Source: Legionella fairfieldensis ATCC 49588
Lineage (GTDB): Bacteria > Pseudomonadota > Gammaproteobacteria > Legionellales > Legionellaceae
Direction: 5' to 3'
NCBI RefSeq assembly: GCF_000621525.1
Contig: NZ_JHYC01000013.1
Coordinates: 1-64,000 of the forward strand
DNA length: 64,000 nucleotides
The notes below the pieces were generated by a model. That model was given only the letters and a program-made list of their open reading frames with translations. It made no database searches and was not told the origin of the DNA. The translations under genes were made by a program, and so were the position numbers. The number at the start of each line of letters is the position of its first letter. The stretch's first letter is position 1. Positions 25,951-35,356 of the stretch are shown one piece after another.

Positions 25951-28900
25951 ATGAAAGCTCTATCAGAAATATTTGTTCAATTGTGTGACATTATTAGTGG
26001 GGTATCATCTGGAGATTTAACAGAATTAATTAATGGAGCTCCAGAAGTTTTTAGTTTTCAAGATGATTTAGGGGATAATCTCTTACACATTGCGGCAGGT
26101 TCTAATAATTTAGAAGCAATTTATTTGCTATTGACGAAAAAAATTTCCTTAGAAATTAAAAATAAAAAAGGCTTTACACCGCTTTGTGAAGCTATTCTTG
26201 CTACCAAAAACGAAAAATACCTAGATACCATCAAATTATTGATTGATGCTGGAGCCGATGTTAATACTAAAGATGTTTCAGGTACTACTCCGTTACATTT
26301 GGCTGTATACCGAAAGCAAACTGATGTTGTTAGGTTATTACTTTCTCGTAAAGATATTGTCATTAATGCTACAAATATCCAGAAATATACTGCGCTTCAT
26401 GTTGCTGCCATATACGATTGTGCTGAATTAGGGGAAATTCTTCTCAAGCATGGCATTTTAATTAACGCATTAGATGAGCACAAGCGAACGGCATTACAAT
26501 TGGCGCTGACTGCAAGCAAACCGGAGAAAACAACAGATAATTTCATAAGGATGTTATTAACGTTTACTCCAGATCTGGAAAATGAAGATGAGCACGGCCA
26601 AACAGCATTATTTTATGCATGCGGTGAAAAAAATTTTGAAGCTGTAGCTGCTATGATAAAAATGGGGGCAGATCCTTCTCATGCTACTTCAAAAAAAATT
26701 TCCCCTTTAGAGGTGGCTCTGTTTGATTGCAAAGATACTCACATGTTTAAGCTGCTTTTTAGTGGAAATTCTGCCACAAAGGAGTTATTCGATATTGTAT
26801 TGGCTAATGACCGTAACAAACTGTCATCATATTTAAAAAATAATGCTTCTCGATTTACCCAATTTCAATTGGAAGTATTTTATTTGTTTGCATTTAATAA
26901 TGATCAATTTAATGTAGCACACGTAATTTTGTCTTGTAAAAATAATTTGTTTCCCTTAAATAAAAATTTAATTAAATTCAATAGAGATGAATACACATTG
27001 GACGAAATAGCCTATTTTTTTAGGGTGGGTTTCAATATTATTTCGGGAAATTCGTCAGAAGATCTTGATGCATTAATGAGTCTTGTTCCAAAAATTTGTG
27101 ACTCTACTGATGAGAATGGCCATACGTTGTTACATTTTGCTGTTAGTTTTAGGAATGTAAGTGCCGTACAAGCAATTTTAAAAAGAAATCCTTTTTCAGA
27201 AGCTAAAAATAAGTTTGGACTTACCTCGCTGTACCTTGCGGTTTATCGGTTCGATGATGCAGTTAATGATACGTCTATGATTGATCTATTTCTCGACGCA
27301 GGAAAAAATATTAACGCAAAAAATAACAAGAGTATTTTATTATATCATGCCGTCATATTAAATCGTATTAATTTAGTGAGGAAACTTTTAAATCAAGATA
27401 AAGAGCTTCTTCATTTAAAAATAAGCGAAGGAAGAACCGCATTTCACCTTGCCAGCGGGCTTGGATTGGTGAAAATAGGTGAAATTCTGATTGAAAATGG
27501 GGTTGCTATTGATGTGGCAACTGATTCAAATGAAACCGCATTGTACTATGCAGTGGCTAATAATCAGTTGGATTTTGCCAAATTGCTCATTGAGCATGGC
27601 GCGGATCCTTACATCCGATTTAACCAAGTAAATCCAATAAAAAAATCATTACATTTCTGTGAAAATATTGATTTAATAAGAGTATTATTCAGCAAGCATC
27701 AAGGAACTGCAGAATTATTTGATATTATATTATCGGGTAACGACGTTGATTTAGTTAGTTATGTGGAAAAAAATAATAGTTTGTTCACTAAAAATCAGTT
27801 CGAGGGTTTATTTTTATTTTGTATCAACAGCAGACGATTTAAATTAGCGAATTTGCTTTCATCTTACATTGATAAATTATTTCAAAAATCAATTTGTCCT
27901 TTAGAGAACCGCTTTGAGCTGAGCATCGTCAAATCCGTTGAATGGAATGCTATTACTTCTTTTAGTTTCCCCGTTGAAACAACGGAAGAATTGCAAATGG
28001 CTCTCAAGGATGCTTTTTTAAAAATTGCTTTATTATTAGCACAACCTCGAACTTGTATTAATCTTTTGAGCGATTTAGATAACCAAATTAAAGAATATCA
28101 GCATCATTTTAATCATAACTTTTCTAAAATAGATTCTGACAATTTTTTTGTGGCTTCTAATATTCCTTTTCCCGCTGAGCCAAAAGATGATTTAAAAAAA
28201 ATTGATTGCCAAGGGCTGTTGCATTATTTGATGCGAACGCAACTAAATAAATTTGGTATTGATACTCAAGAAACATTGTACTATTTTGCAGGATTCGTTG
28301 ATTCGAAAGTGGCTGATGAACTGGTAAAGAGTGGTGCATTATTTAAAGAGCAATTTTTAGTAGGAAATGCTTTAGTTCATGGCCAATCTCATTATTTTCA
28401 ATGGTATATCTTATCGCGTGCATTAGAAACTGGCCTTCTTTGGTTTAAAGGAAATTTAACTTTGCTTGATGTTTTAAAAGCAGTTATTGAGGTTAAAGTT
28501 AAAAAGGATAATAGTTCAGTCTGGCCTGCTTTAATTGACTATTTTCCTACCCCGCCAATCTATTATTATGATTTCGGTTCACCTCATTTATTAAATAGTG
28601 CATTATTGTGTGATGCAACAAATCCCCATCTGAGAGGTTATTTACGCAATATATGGTATAAAAGTATTGAAAAATTTCAAAATGCAATGCGCTCTCTTTC
28701 ATCTGAACCACTTTCTTATGAAAGCATCATTACGGCACAAGTTTTAGCCGGTCCTGTTTTTGATCTTTTCAAGGGTATGACAATGAAAGAAGTTTCTCAT
28801 TATTATGAACATGTTGCAAAAAACGAAGCGTGCTTGCTTTCGGATCAAGATAAAAGTGATATCTCAGTCAAGCAAGGAAATCATAATAAAGATAATATTT

Positions 28901-29013
28901 TAATCAAAAAAGCAGAACATCGTTTTTTTAAATTGAAATCAACCTTATTCCCTAACATTGAAAAAATGGCATCCGAGGATAAGTTTAAATCTTCTATCGA
29001 TATGCATTTTTAA
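25951..29013 (+). CDS. Large ankyrin-repeat protein, Dot/Icm-effector-like, internally duplicated
   Basis: A 1,020-residue soluble protein built mainly of ankyrin repeats. The first block (about 35-270) has clear consensus units (GTTPLHLAVYRKQTDVVRLL, HGQTALFYACGEKNFEAV); a second block runs from about 385 to 580 (GHTLLHFAVSFRNVSAVQ, NETALYYAVANNQLDFAKLL). Each block is preceded by an IISG-SS-DL segment (residues 14 and 363) and followed by LFDIVL/LFDIIL plus an S-Y-NN-FT segment, so about 350 residues are duplicated in tandem. The C-terminal third (about 650-1,020) is helical and not recognised; an OTU, F-box or catalytic motif is not obvious. Large ankyrin proteins on their own are frequent type IV effectors in Legionella and Coxiella. 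Secretion is inferred, not shown. Confidence 0.85.
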   Translation: MKALSEIFVQLCDIISGVSSGDLTELINGAPEVFSFQDDLGDNLLHIAAGSNNLEAIYLLLTKKISLEIKNKKGFTPLCEAILATKNEKYLDTIKLLIDAGADVNTKDVSGTTPLHLAVYRKQTDVVRLLLSRKDIVINATNIQKYTALHVAAIYDCAELGEILLKHGILINALDEHKRTALQLALTASKPEKTTDNFIRMLLTFTPDLENEDEHGQTALFYACGEKNFEAVAAMIKMGADPSHATSKKISPLEVALFDCKDTHMFKLLFSGNSATKELFDIVLANDRNKLSSYLKNNASRFTQFQLEVFYLFAFNNDQFNVAHVILSCKNNLFPLNKNLIKFNRDEYTLDEIAYFFRVGFNIISGNSSEDLDALMSLVPKICDSTDENGHTLLHFAVSFRNVSAVQAILKRNPFSEAKNKFGLTSLYLAVYRFDDAVNDTSMIDLFLDAGKNINAKNNKSILLYHAVILNRINLVRKLLNQDKELLHLKISEGRTAFHLASGLGLVKIGEILIENGVAIDVATDSNETALYYAVANNQLDFAKLLIEHGADPYIRFNQVNPIKKSLHFCENIDLIRVLFSKHQGTAELFDIILSGNDVDLVSYVEKNNSLFTKNQFEGLFLFCINSRRFKLANLLSSYIDKLFQKSICPLENRFELSIVKSVEWNAITSFSFPVETTEELQMALKDAFLKIALLLAQPRTCINLLSDLDNQIKEYQHHFNHNFSKIDSDNFFVASNIPFPAEPKDDLKKIDCQGLLHYLMRTQLNKFGIDTQETLYYFAGFVDSKVADELVKSGALFKEQFLVGNALVHGQSHYFQWYILSRALETGLLWFKGNLTLLDVLKAVIEVKVKKDNSSVWPALIDYFPTPPIYYYDFGSPHLLNSALLCDATNPHLRGYLRNIWYKSIEKFQNAMRSLSSEPLSYESIITAQVLAGPVFDLFKGMTMKEVSHYYEHVAKNEACLLSDQDKSDISVKQGNHNKDNILIKKAEHRFFKLKSTLFPNIEKMASEDKFKSSIDMHF

Positions 29014-29181
29014 TCTCAGATTCAACACCATTAGCAATATTTCTTTGTGCCGGATAAAAAATGAAAATTTAAGATAAGATTTTTTCTACATTAAATGTTT
29101 TTATGATACTAATTCTTGTCAATGTATAATTTACAAAGAAATAGTTTCCTAGTAAACTAATTTAATTTAACAAAGTAAGTA

Positions 29182-29643
29182 ATGGTAAAAAGAACTGTCA
29201 GCACTTTAAAGAGCCATATCGGTTATCACCTGCGAGTTGTTTCAAATGAAGTTTCTCAAGCGTTTGCAAAAAAGCTGAGTAAATTAGATGTCACTGTTGC
29301 AGAGTGGGTCATTATGCGTGAAATGTATAGTATGCAAAAACCCACTTCACCAAGTGACATCGCAGAAATAGTAGGACTAACTCGTGGTGCTGTTTCTAAA
29401 TTAATTGTTCGTCTTTTGAATAAAAATTTAGTTACTCGAACTGAATCTTCAAATGATGGTCGATTTCAAGAGATTAGATTAACTTCTAAAGCAATTAATC
29501 TTATACCGAGTCTTGCTAATTCGGCTGATGAAAATGACAAATTGTTTTTTGGGGTTCTTTCCGAGAATGAAAAAACTTGCCTTATTAAAATACTAAAAAA
29601 GTTAACTGCTCACCATAAATTCAATAAGAACCCTACTGAATAA
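29182..29643 (+). CDS. MarR-family transcriptional regulator
   Basis: A 153-residue winged-helix repressor or activator. The DNA-binding core is LDVTVAEWVIMREMY followed by SDIAEIVGLTRGAVSKLIVR and the wing TESSNDGRFQEIRLTSKA; helices at both ends make the dimer. A TATAAT box lies at 29122. MarR proteins usually respond to small aromatic ligands and control neighbours; the DUF1398 gene 17 bases downstream is the likely co-transcribed target. Confidence 0.92.
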   Translation: MVKRTVSTLKSHIGYHLRVVSNEVSQAFAKKLSKLDVTVAEWVIMREMYSMQKPTSPSDIAEIVGLTRGAVSKLIVRLLNKNLVTRTESSNDGRFQEIRLTSKAINLIPSLANSADENDKLFFGVLSENEKTCLIKILKKLTAHHKFNKNPTE

Positions 29644-29660
29644 TCAATAAGGAGAAATCT

Positions 29661-30077
29661 ATGTCAAAGTTAGTAGAAAAATTAAATGAAACTCAGAAAT
29701 ATGCTATGTCTATCCGACCAGAAGTTAAAGGTTTTCCATTTCTAGCAGAAGCACTTCGCCAATCTGGCGTTATTATGAATCGTTGGATACTACCTTCATG
29801 CCAATCAGTTTATACATTTAATGAAGGTGTGGTAGTTCAACAAGGAACTCCTTTATTTACAGGGTCATTTGAATTTCCAGAGTTTAATCGCGATGCATTG
29901 ATAAAGGCCATTCGAGATGATCAAGAGGGTAGAAGTACTTTCCAAGAATTTTTAATTTCTGCATGGCACGCTGGTGTCGTTGGTTATGATATCAATTTTT
30001 CAGGGCGAAAAGTTATTTATTATGGTGTTACTGGTAAAAGTTACATTGAAGAGTATCCTGCAGTAGAAATTAAATAG
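29661..30077 (+). CDS. DUF1398 family protein
   Basis: A 138-residue soluble protein of the DUF1398 (YbcV-like) family. Recognisable blocks are GFPFLAEALRQSGVIMNRW, PSCQSVYTFNEGVVVQQGTP, and STFQEFLISAWHAGVVGYD followed by the YYGVTGKSYIEEYPAVE end. Function is unknown for the family. An AAGGAG ribosome-binding site lies 6-7 bases before the ATG. It probably forms an operon with the MarR gene, hinting at a ligand- or stress-induced role. An IS3 relic begins immediately after the stop codon. Confidence 0.88.
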   Translation: MSKLVEKLNETQKYAMSIRPEVKGFPFLAEALRQSGVIMNRWILPSCQSVYTFNEGVVVQQGTPLFTGSFEFPEFNRDALIKAIRDDQEGRSTFQEFLISAWHAGVVGYDINFSGRKVIYYGVTGKSYIEEYPAVEIK

Positions 30078-30082
30078 GGATA

Positions 30083-30395
30083 CAATAAAAAACCTGTTTT
30101 TGAAAACGTTTTAAACCGACAGTTTCAAGTGACCGAACCTGATCGTGCCTATGTTTCCGATATCACTTATATCATGGACACATGAGGGCTGGTTATATCT
30201 GACAGTTATGATTGATTTGTTTTCCCGAAAAGTGGTTGGCTGGGATATGAGTTCCAGAATGAAAGCCGATGTTGTTTGCAATGCGTTGACCATGGCGACA
30301 TGGCGCAGAAGACCAGAAGCAGGTTTGATTGTGCATTCTGACCGAGGCTCTCAGTATGCCAGTAACCAATATCGGAGCCTTCTATTTGGGGTTAC
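30083..30395 (+). pseudogene. IS3-family transposase fragment (OrfB), truncated and frameshifted
   Basis: The first frame reads [20 protein letters not shown] and SDITYI, then meets a stop near 30182; the next frame continues [20 protein letters not shown] and [20 protein letters not shown]. These are the integrase-core blocks of IS3-type transposases with two of the three DDE acids ([13 protein letters not shown]). Both the start and the end (including the last Glu) are missing, so it is a dead fragment. Confidence 0.85.
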
Positions 30396-30398
30396 ACG

Positions 30399-30641
30399 TC
30401 AGTTATGGATAAGCGCACTATTTAATTTAGTTGTTTTTATGGAGGGTTTTCGAGGCTTAATAGCATAAGCAGCAAGCCCACCAATCAGATTGACTAAAAA
30501 ATTAAGAGGGCTATGATGTCGTGAATGCTCAATATGGCAAATGGATTTAAGCTGCTCAATGCCCGTTTCAATTAGATTTTTCTGAGCCAAAAAGAATTTG
30601 TCAAAAGCAGTCTTATTTTCTTTTTCATATTTTTTTTGAGG
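30399..30641 (-). pseudogene. IS982-family transposase fragment (C-terminal)
   Basis: The minus-strand frame is open from about 30641 to a TGA at 30399 and reads [20 protein letters not shown] then [20 protein letters not shown], the conserved end of IS982-type transposases, with KPRKPSI near the C-terminus. The N-terminal part is missing. It directly abuts the IS3 fragment, so one element probably broke the other or both decayed together. Confidence 0.78.
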
Positions 30642-30766
30642 TTACATATAAAAATCGAGCAAATTAAATTGCTTACATCGGGCTGAGGTTAATTAAGTTT
30701 GACATTTGATGAGCAAGTATTTAATTAATTTATTATTAAATAATCAATTAATGGCTACTTACTCCA

Positions 30767-33700
30767 TCATTTTGATTCGATAAATTGGTCAGTGATGTCA
30801 GAATCATAAGCGTCTACTTTTTTCAGAATTAAATCATTAACCCTAACTTTTCGTCTTGAGATTAAAAGATAGGCCAAGGGTACAATGTACAAGGAAAATA
30901 AGGTACCTACTGACATACCGCCAATAATGACTAATCCTAACTGTTGTCTGCTTTCACTGCCTGCACCTGAAGCAAGTGCCAGTGGTAATGAACCGAGAAT
31001 CATTGCCAGGGTAGTCATTAGAATTGGTCGCAAACGAATTTTTGCGCTTTCAATAATAGCAGTCTGTTTGCTTTTGCCATAGTGAAGTTGTTGATTGGCA
31101 AATTCAGTAATCATAATACCGTGTTTTGTAATAAGACCAATGAGTGTAACAATGCCAATGTTAGTATAAATGGATAAATTTTCTCCAAATAAAAAGAGGG
31201 TTATGACGGCACCCACTAAAGATAGAGGCACACTAAATAAGACAATAAAGGGATCAATGAAACTTTCAAATTGAGCTGCCAATACCAGATAAATAAATAA
31301 CAAGGCTAACAGGAACGCATAGAGGCTATGATTTGATGATTCAATGTAATCTTTAGCTACCCCAATAAATTGGTATTGAATGTCATCCGGTAATCGCTCT
31401 TTTAGTAAAGTTTGTATATCTTTGATAACCTCATTGAGGTGAGTTCCTGTTACGGGTTCCGCGGTAATGGTCGCTGCACGTAAGCGGTTTAAGTGAGGCA
31501 GACTGTCCGGGCCTATAGTATTATGAATCCGAATAAGAGTGGATAAAGGGATCATTCGACCTCGTCTGCTTTGTACATACAGTTTATTTAAAACCGAGAT
31601 GTCACGCCGTTCCGCCTGTTGTAATTGAAGAATTACCTTGTAGGATTGGCCGTCATAATTAAAATTGACAGGATTGCTACCGCCTAACATGGTTGATAAT
31701 AATTCGGCGACATCGGCCAGATTGATGTCCAAATCAGCGGCAAGCTGACGGTCAATTTCGATATCAATTTGCTCGCTATCAAGTGCCAAATTGTTTTTGA
31801 CATGCCTTAAGCGCGGATCGTCTGCCAAGGTCTTAACTATTTCACTGCTTATATCATTTAAACGTAAATAGGAACTATTCCCCAGAAGAGAAACGGCGAA
31901 TTGACTGTTTGCTCCGCCTCGGCGCCCGAACGGATTGGGATTTACCGGAAAAACACTGACCCCCGTTATTGTCTGCATCTTTTCTGAAAGTTCCTTGCTT
32001 ATTTCTTTTTGCGTACGTTTACGCTCATTCCAGGGAACTAACTTTAATAGAGTAAATGCTGAAGCAGGCTTGATTGAGGTTAGATACGCCGCTTTTTCCG
32101 GAATTTTTTCATAAATAGCTTCCAGTTTACGAGCATAGTGATCGGTATAATCGGTGCTGGAATTAGTAGGCGAAGAAATAGGGCCAATAATGTAGGATTG
32201 ATCTTCAACAGGCGCGAGTTCTGCACCGAGATGATAATAGCAAAAGAAACCGATTGCACAAAAAATGAATAGAATGCTACCCAGATGGCGAGGATGATTC
32301 AGGGCTATTATCAGACTGGCTTGATATTGAGTACTTAGTTTTTCAAATTGTTTGTCTAACCAGCGACTGTATTTATTTTCCCTGTTTTTTAACAGACGTG
32401 AGCACATCATGGGGGATAAGCTTAACGCAATTAAACCAGAAATAATAACGCTGAGGGCCAGAGTGGTGCCAAATTGTAAAAAAAGTTTGCCAGTAAATCC
32501 TGTGATAAAACTCATTGGTGCATAAACAGCAGCGAGAGTAATGGTCATTGCCAGTATAACAAATACAATTTCGTTAGTTCCTTTAATAGCGGCCTGCCTC
32601 GAACTTAAGCCAGTTTTTATATGACGATGGCAATTTTCCAAGACGACGATAGCATCATCTACCACTAAACCAATAGCCAGAACCATGGCTAGCAAGGTCA
32701 GCGTATTAAGCTCAAAACCAAACCATGCCATTGGGCAAAAGGTGCTTATCAGACAAATGGGGATAGTAATTATAGGTATTATTGCGGCACGGATGTTTCC
32801 TAAAAACAGGAAAACAACCAAACCAACAAATAAAACAGCCTCAATAAAACTCTTATAAACTTCCGAAATGGATTGTTTGATATGACGAGTTGAGTCGAAA
32901 ACCAGTTGAATCTGAAATCCGGGTGGTAAAGTTTGCTCCAACGAAAGAAGTGTTTTTTTAACCGCAGCCGCTACTTCAATCGGATTCGCTGTAGATTGAG
33001 CCAGGATAGCAAGTCCTACCGCCGGTTTACCATTAATGCGTAGTAGATTATCTTCATTTTCGCTACCTACGCTAACGTGGGCAACTTCGCCCAGACGAAT
33101 TAATCGATTACGGTGTTGCGCAACGATTAACTCCGAAAAATGTTTGGCATCTTGTAAACGTGCATGTGTAACTACCGTATAATAGCGATTGGTGCTTTTA
33201 ATTTGTCCACTTGGAATGTCTATATTTTGTTGGATCAGTGCTTTCTTTATTTCAGCTACGGTGATGCGATGGGCTGCCATCTGTACGGGTTCCAAAGCAA
33301 TTTTGACTGCGTAATCTCGCCCTCCGTGATAGGTTACTTCCCCCACTCCCTTAATTTCCTGTAAAAGCGGTTTAATGTTGCGAGTCACGTAATCCGTAAT
33401 TTCCAACGGGCTTCTGGATTGATCATGGAAACCAATCACTGCAACAGGGTTGGCATCGGCATCATTTTTACTGACAGTAGGAGGATGGCTATCTTTAGGT
33501 AACTTTATCTGGAGTGCAGAAAGTTTATTGCGAATGTCGTTAACGACCTCATTAATATCAACACCCAATTGAAAATCAATATTAATTCGGCTCTTGCCCA
33601 GCAGGCTGGTTGAACGCAAGGTATCAAGTCCCGGAATACCAGATAATACATTTTCTATGGGAATAGTAATTTCTTTTTCTACTAACTCCGGGCTTGCTCC

Positions 33701-33856
33701 ATCAAAATCGGTAGCGATATGAACAGCAGGTTTATCGATGTTAGGTAAATGTCGGAGTGGCAATTTGCCAAAATTAATAAGACCTGCAATAACCAGAATA
33801 AGGGTAAGAACAATAGTGAAAACAGGACGTTGTATACATCGTTGAGGAAAATTCAC
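30767..33856 (-). CDS. RND multidrug efflux transporter (HAE1 family)
   Basis: A 1,029-residue inner-membrane proton-drug antiporter of the AcrB/MexF type. It opens with FPQRCIQRPVFTIVLTLILV, has two large periplasmic loops (about 35-330 and 555-860), and twelve predicted membrane helices; the proton-relay acids lie in GLVVDDAIVVLEN (TM4, around residue 400). It works as the pump of a tripartite system with the adaptor encoded just upstream and an outer-membrane TolC-type channel. No outer-membrane gene is adjacent, so a channel from elsewhere must be used. Substrates cannot be predicted. It starts 8 bases after the adaptor gene. Confidence 0.93.
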   Translation of the reverse strand: MNFPQRCIQRPVFTIVLTLILVIAGLINFGKLPLRHLPNIDKPAVHIATDFDGASPELVEKEITIPIENVLSGIPGLDTLRSTSLLGKSRINIDFQLGVDINEVVNDIRNKLSALQIKLPKDSHPPTVSKNDADANPVAVIGFHDQSRSPLEITDYVTRNIKPLLQEIKGVGEVTYHGGRDYAVKIALEPVQMAAHRITVAEIKKALIQQNIDIPSGQIKSTNRYYTVVTHARLQDAKHFSELIVAQHRNRLIRLGEVAHVSVGSENEDNLLRINGKPAVGLAILAQSTANPIEVAAAVKKTLLSLEQTLPPGFQIQLVFDSTRHIKQSISEVYKSFIEAVLFVGLVVFLFLGNIRAAIIPIITIPICLISTFCPMAWFGFELNTLTLLAMVLAIGLVVDDAIVVLENCHRHIKTGLSSRQAAIKGTNEIVFVILAMTITLAAVYAPMSFITGFTGKLFLQFGTTLALSVIISGLIALSLSPMMCSRLLKNRENKYSRWLDKQFEKLSTQYQASLIIALNHPRHLGSILFIFCAIGFFCYYHLGAELAPVEDQSYIIGPISSPTNSSTDYTDHYARKLEAIYEKIPEKAAYLTSIKPASAFTLLKLVPWNERKRTQKEISKELSEKMQTITGVSVFPVNPNPFGRRGGANSQFAVSLLGNSSYLRLNDISSEIVKTLADDPRLRHVKNNLALDSEQIDIEIDRQLAADLDINLADVAELLSTMLGGSNPVNFNYDGQSYKVILQLQQAERRDISVLNKLYVQSRRGRMIPLSTLIRIHNTIGPDSLPHLNRLRAATITAEPVTGTHLNEVIKDIQTLLKERLPDDIQYQFIGVAKDYIESSNHSLYAFLLALLFIYLVLAAQFESFIDPFIVLFSVPLSLVGAVITLFLFGENLSIYTNIGIVTLIGLITKHGIMITEFANQQLHYGKSKQTAIIESAKIRLRPILMTTLAMILGSLPLALASGAGSESRQQLGLVIIGGMSVGTLFSLYIVPLAYLLISRRKVRVNDLILKKVDAYDSDITDQFIESK

Positions 33857-33864
33857 AATGGCAC

Positions 33865-34911
33865 CTATCCCTGATGAATATCAATAACGCGACTACCTTC
33901 TTTAAGTTTGTGCTGGCCACGAATGATAACAATGTCGTCACGTGTCAAACCAGTACGAATTTCTGTCATGGAAGCATGATGAACGCCTGTTTTAACCCGC
34001 ACAGCGACGGCTTTATTGTCACGTAAAACAAAAATTTTCTGCCCGTTAATAGTGGGAATAAGGCTTTCTTCTGGAACAAGCAGGCGTTTCTTTTTTTCTC
34101 CGAATTGATGATTTATTCGAACGAATAAGCCTGCTGACAATAGATGTTCCGGATTATTAATTAAAGCTTCAACAGCAATAGTACGGGTTTCTTTATCAAT
34201 GGCAGGAGCAATATAGTTGACAATGCCATGAAATTGCAGATGAGGAAATGCGTCAGAGCGCACGATTACTTTTTGATTAACCAGCACGCGCGGCAAATAA
34301 CGTTCCGGGAGATTGTATTCAACACGCAACTTTTGATTGGCAATCAAGCGGACCAGGGGTTGCCCTACTTTTACATATTGACCGACGCTAATATGTCTTG
34401 AACCTAAAGTGCCTGAAAAGGGAGCGCGTAAGCTTAACTTTTCAAGCTGAGCCTGTTTAACCTTGACGTTATTCTGCTTTTCTTTCAAATCAGCAAGCGT
34501 TCTATCTAAAGATTGCTCGGAAGCGAGGCTGCGTTTGGCTAACTCTTTCATCCGGTTGTAACTGGTTTCACTGAGGATGAAATTGGCTTTCGCACTGGCC
34601 AATTCGCTTTTCAAAACGGTATCATCAAGTTGGATAAGTAATGTACCTTTCTTTACATTGGCTCCCGGGGTGAAATGAATGGCTGCAATTTGTCCGGCCA
34701 GTTCAGAGCTGATGTCAATGTTATCAGTACTCGCAAGATTGCCGAGTGTTTCGAATTGTTCTGCCAGGATTTTTTCTGTCACGGGAGCGGTTTCTACGGT
34801 GATTGCTTTGGATTCTGTTGAAATAGTGCTGACTTTTTTATGATGAGAAATAAAAATACCGCCTAAAAAAATCACAAATACCATAAGAAGGACCAGTGAA
34901 CGGTATTTCAT
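33865..34911 (-). CDS. RND efflux periplasmic adaptor (HlyD/AcrA type)
   Basis: A 348-residue membrane-fusion protein that bridges the RND pump and an outer-membrane channel. It has an N-terminal signal/anchor helix (about 5-22) without a lipobox Cys, a biotinyl-lipoyl half-motif (ELAGQIAAIHFTPGANVKKG), a coiled-coil hairpin (about 100-160), the second lipoyl half (LRAPFSGTLGSRHISVGQYV), and beta-barrel and membrane-proximal domains. A well-formed promoter lies 30 bases upstream. It is the first gene of a two-gene operon with the transporter. Confidence 0.92.
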   Translation of the reverse strand: MKYRSLVLLMVFVIFLGGIFISHHKKVSTISTESKAITVETAPVTEKILAEQFETLGNLASTDNIDISSELAGQIAAIHFTPGANVKKGTLLIQLDDTVLKSELASAKANFILSETSYNRMKELAKRSLASEQSLDRTLADLKEKQNNVKVKQAQLEKLSLRAPFSGTLGSRHISVGQYVKVGQPLVRLIANQKLRVEYNLPERYLPRVLVNQKVIVRSDAFPHLQFHGIVNYIAPAIDKETRTIAVEALINNPEHLLSAGLFVRINHQFGEKKKRLLVPEESLIPTINGQKIFVLRDNKAVAVRVKTGVHHASMTEIRTGLTRDDIVIIRGQHKLKEGSRVIDIHQG

Positions 34912-34943
34912 GCAGTAATTAGCCCGAAGCGAAGGAATTAAAG

Positions 34944-34972
34944 AGTATAAAATACTTTAAGCCAAGTTTCAA
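34944..34972 (-). promoter_or_regulatory. Sigma-70 promoter of the RND efflux operon
   Basis: On the minus strand TTGAAA (34972-34967), a 17-base spacer, and TATACT (34949-34944). This is close to consensus and points to basal expression of the pump. Confidence 0.78.
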
Positions 34973-35042
34973 AGAGCCTGGGGCAATTCGCCTGCAATAA
35001 ATTATTCTTTAATTTACGCTACTTATTGTATCACGCTCAACA

Positions 35043-35336
35043 TTAATTCTTATCCTCAGCGACCCATTGGGTTAGCACTTCAATAATTTTTTGTGCCTGG
35101 TCATTACTGGAAATATTGAATTTTGATTTCATCCAATATTGATTATTTCGTTTTTGATAACGTCTGATGGAATATTTTACCGGACCAAAATCATTCTTGC
35201 TATTATCCCAATCCTGATAGCGAAACATAATGGTAGTCCAGGCTCCTTTTGATAAAACATGTTTGCCTAACTCTTTTGTTGTTTCAGTACCATCTTCACT
35301 ATAAGCAATAGTTAAATCATCAATTGATTCGCTCAT
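35043..35336 (-). CDS. Small hypothetical protein
   Basis: A 97-residue soluble protein, MSESIDDLTIAYSEDGTETT then KGAWTTIMFRYQDWDNSKND and a Lys/Arg-rich SIRRYQKRNNQYWMKSKFNI. ATG 35336 is chosen for a GGA 7 bases upstream; an ATG four codons earlier is possible. The compact Trp/Tyr-rich middle suggests a small beta domain. I do not recognise the family. It follows the DUF2845 gene by 20 bases on the same strand. Confidence 0.65.
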   Translation of the reverse strand: MSESIDDLTIAYSEDGTETTKELGKHVLSKGAWTTIMFRYQDWDNSKNDFGPVKYSIRRYQKRNNQYWMKSKFNISSNDQAQKIIEVLTQWVAEDKN

Positions 35337-35356
35337 GATGCATTCCACTCTCTAAA

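Noticed and set aside
30767-34911. Heavy-metal (CzcA/HelA-type) RND system
   Set aside because: The transporter opening and proton-relay segment (GLVVDDAIVVLEN) fit the drug-type HAE1 family, and no metal-binding tail or CzcC homologue is adjacent.
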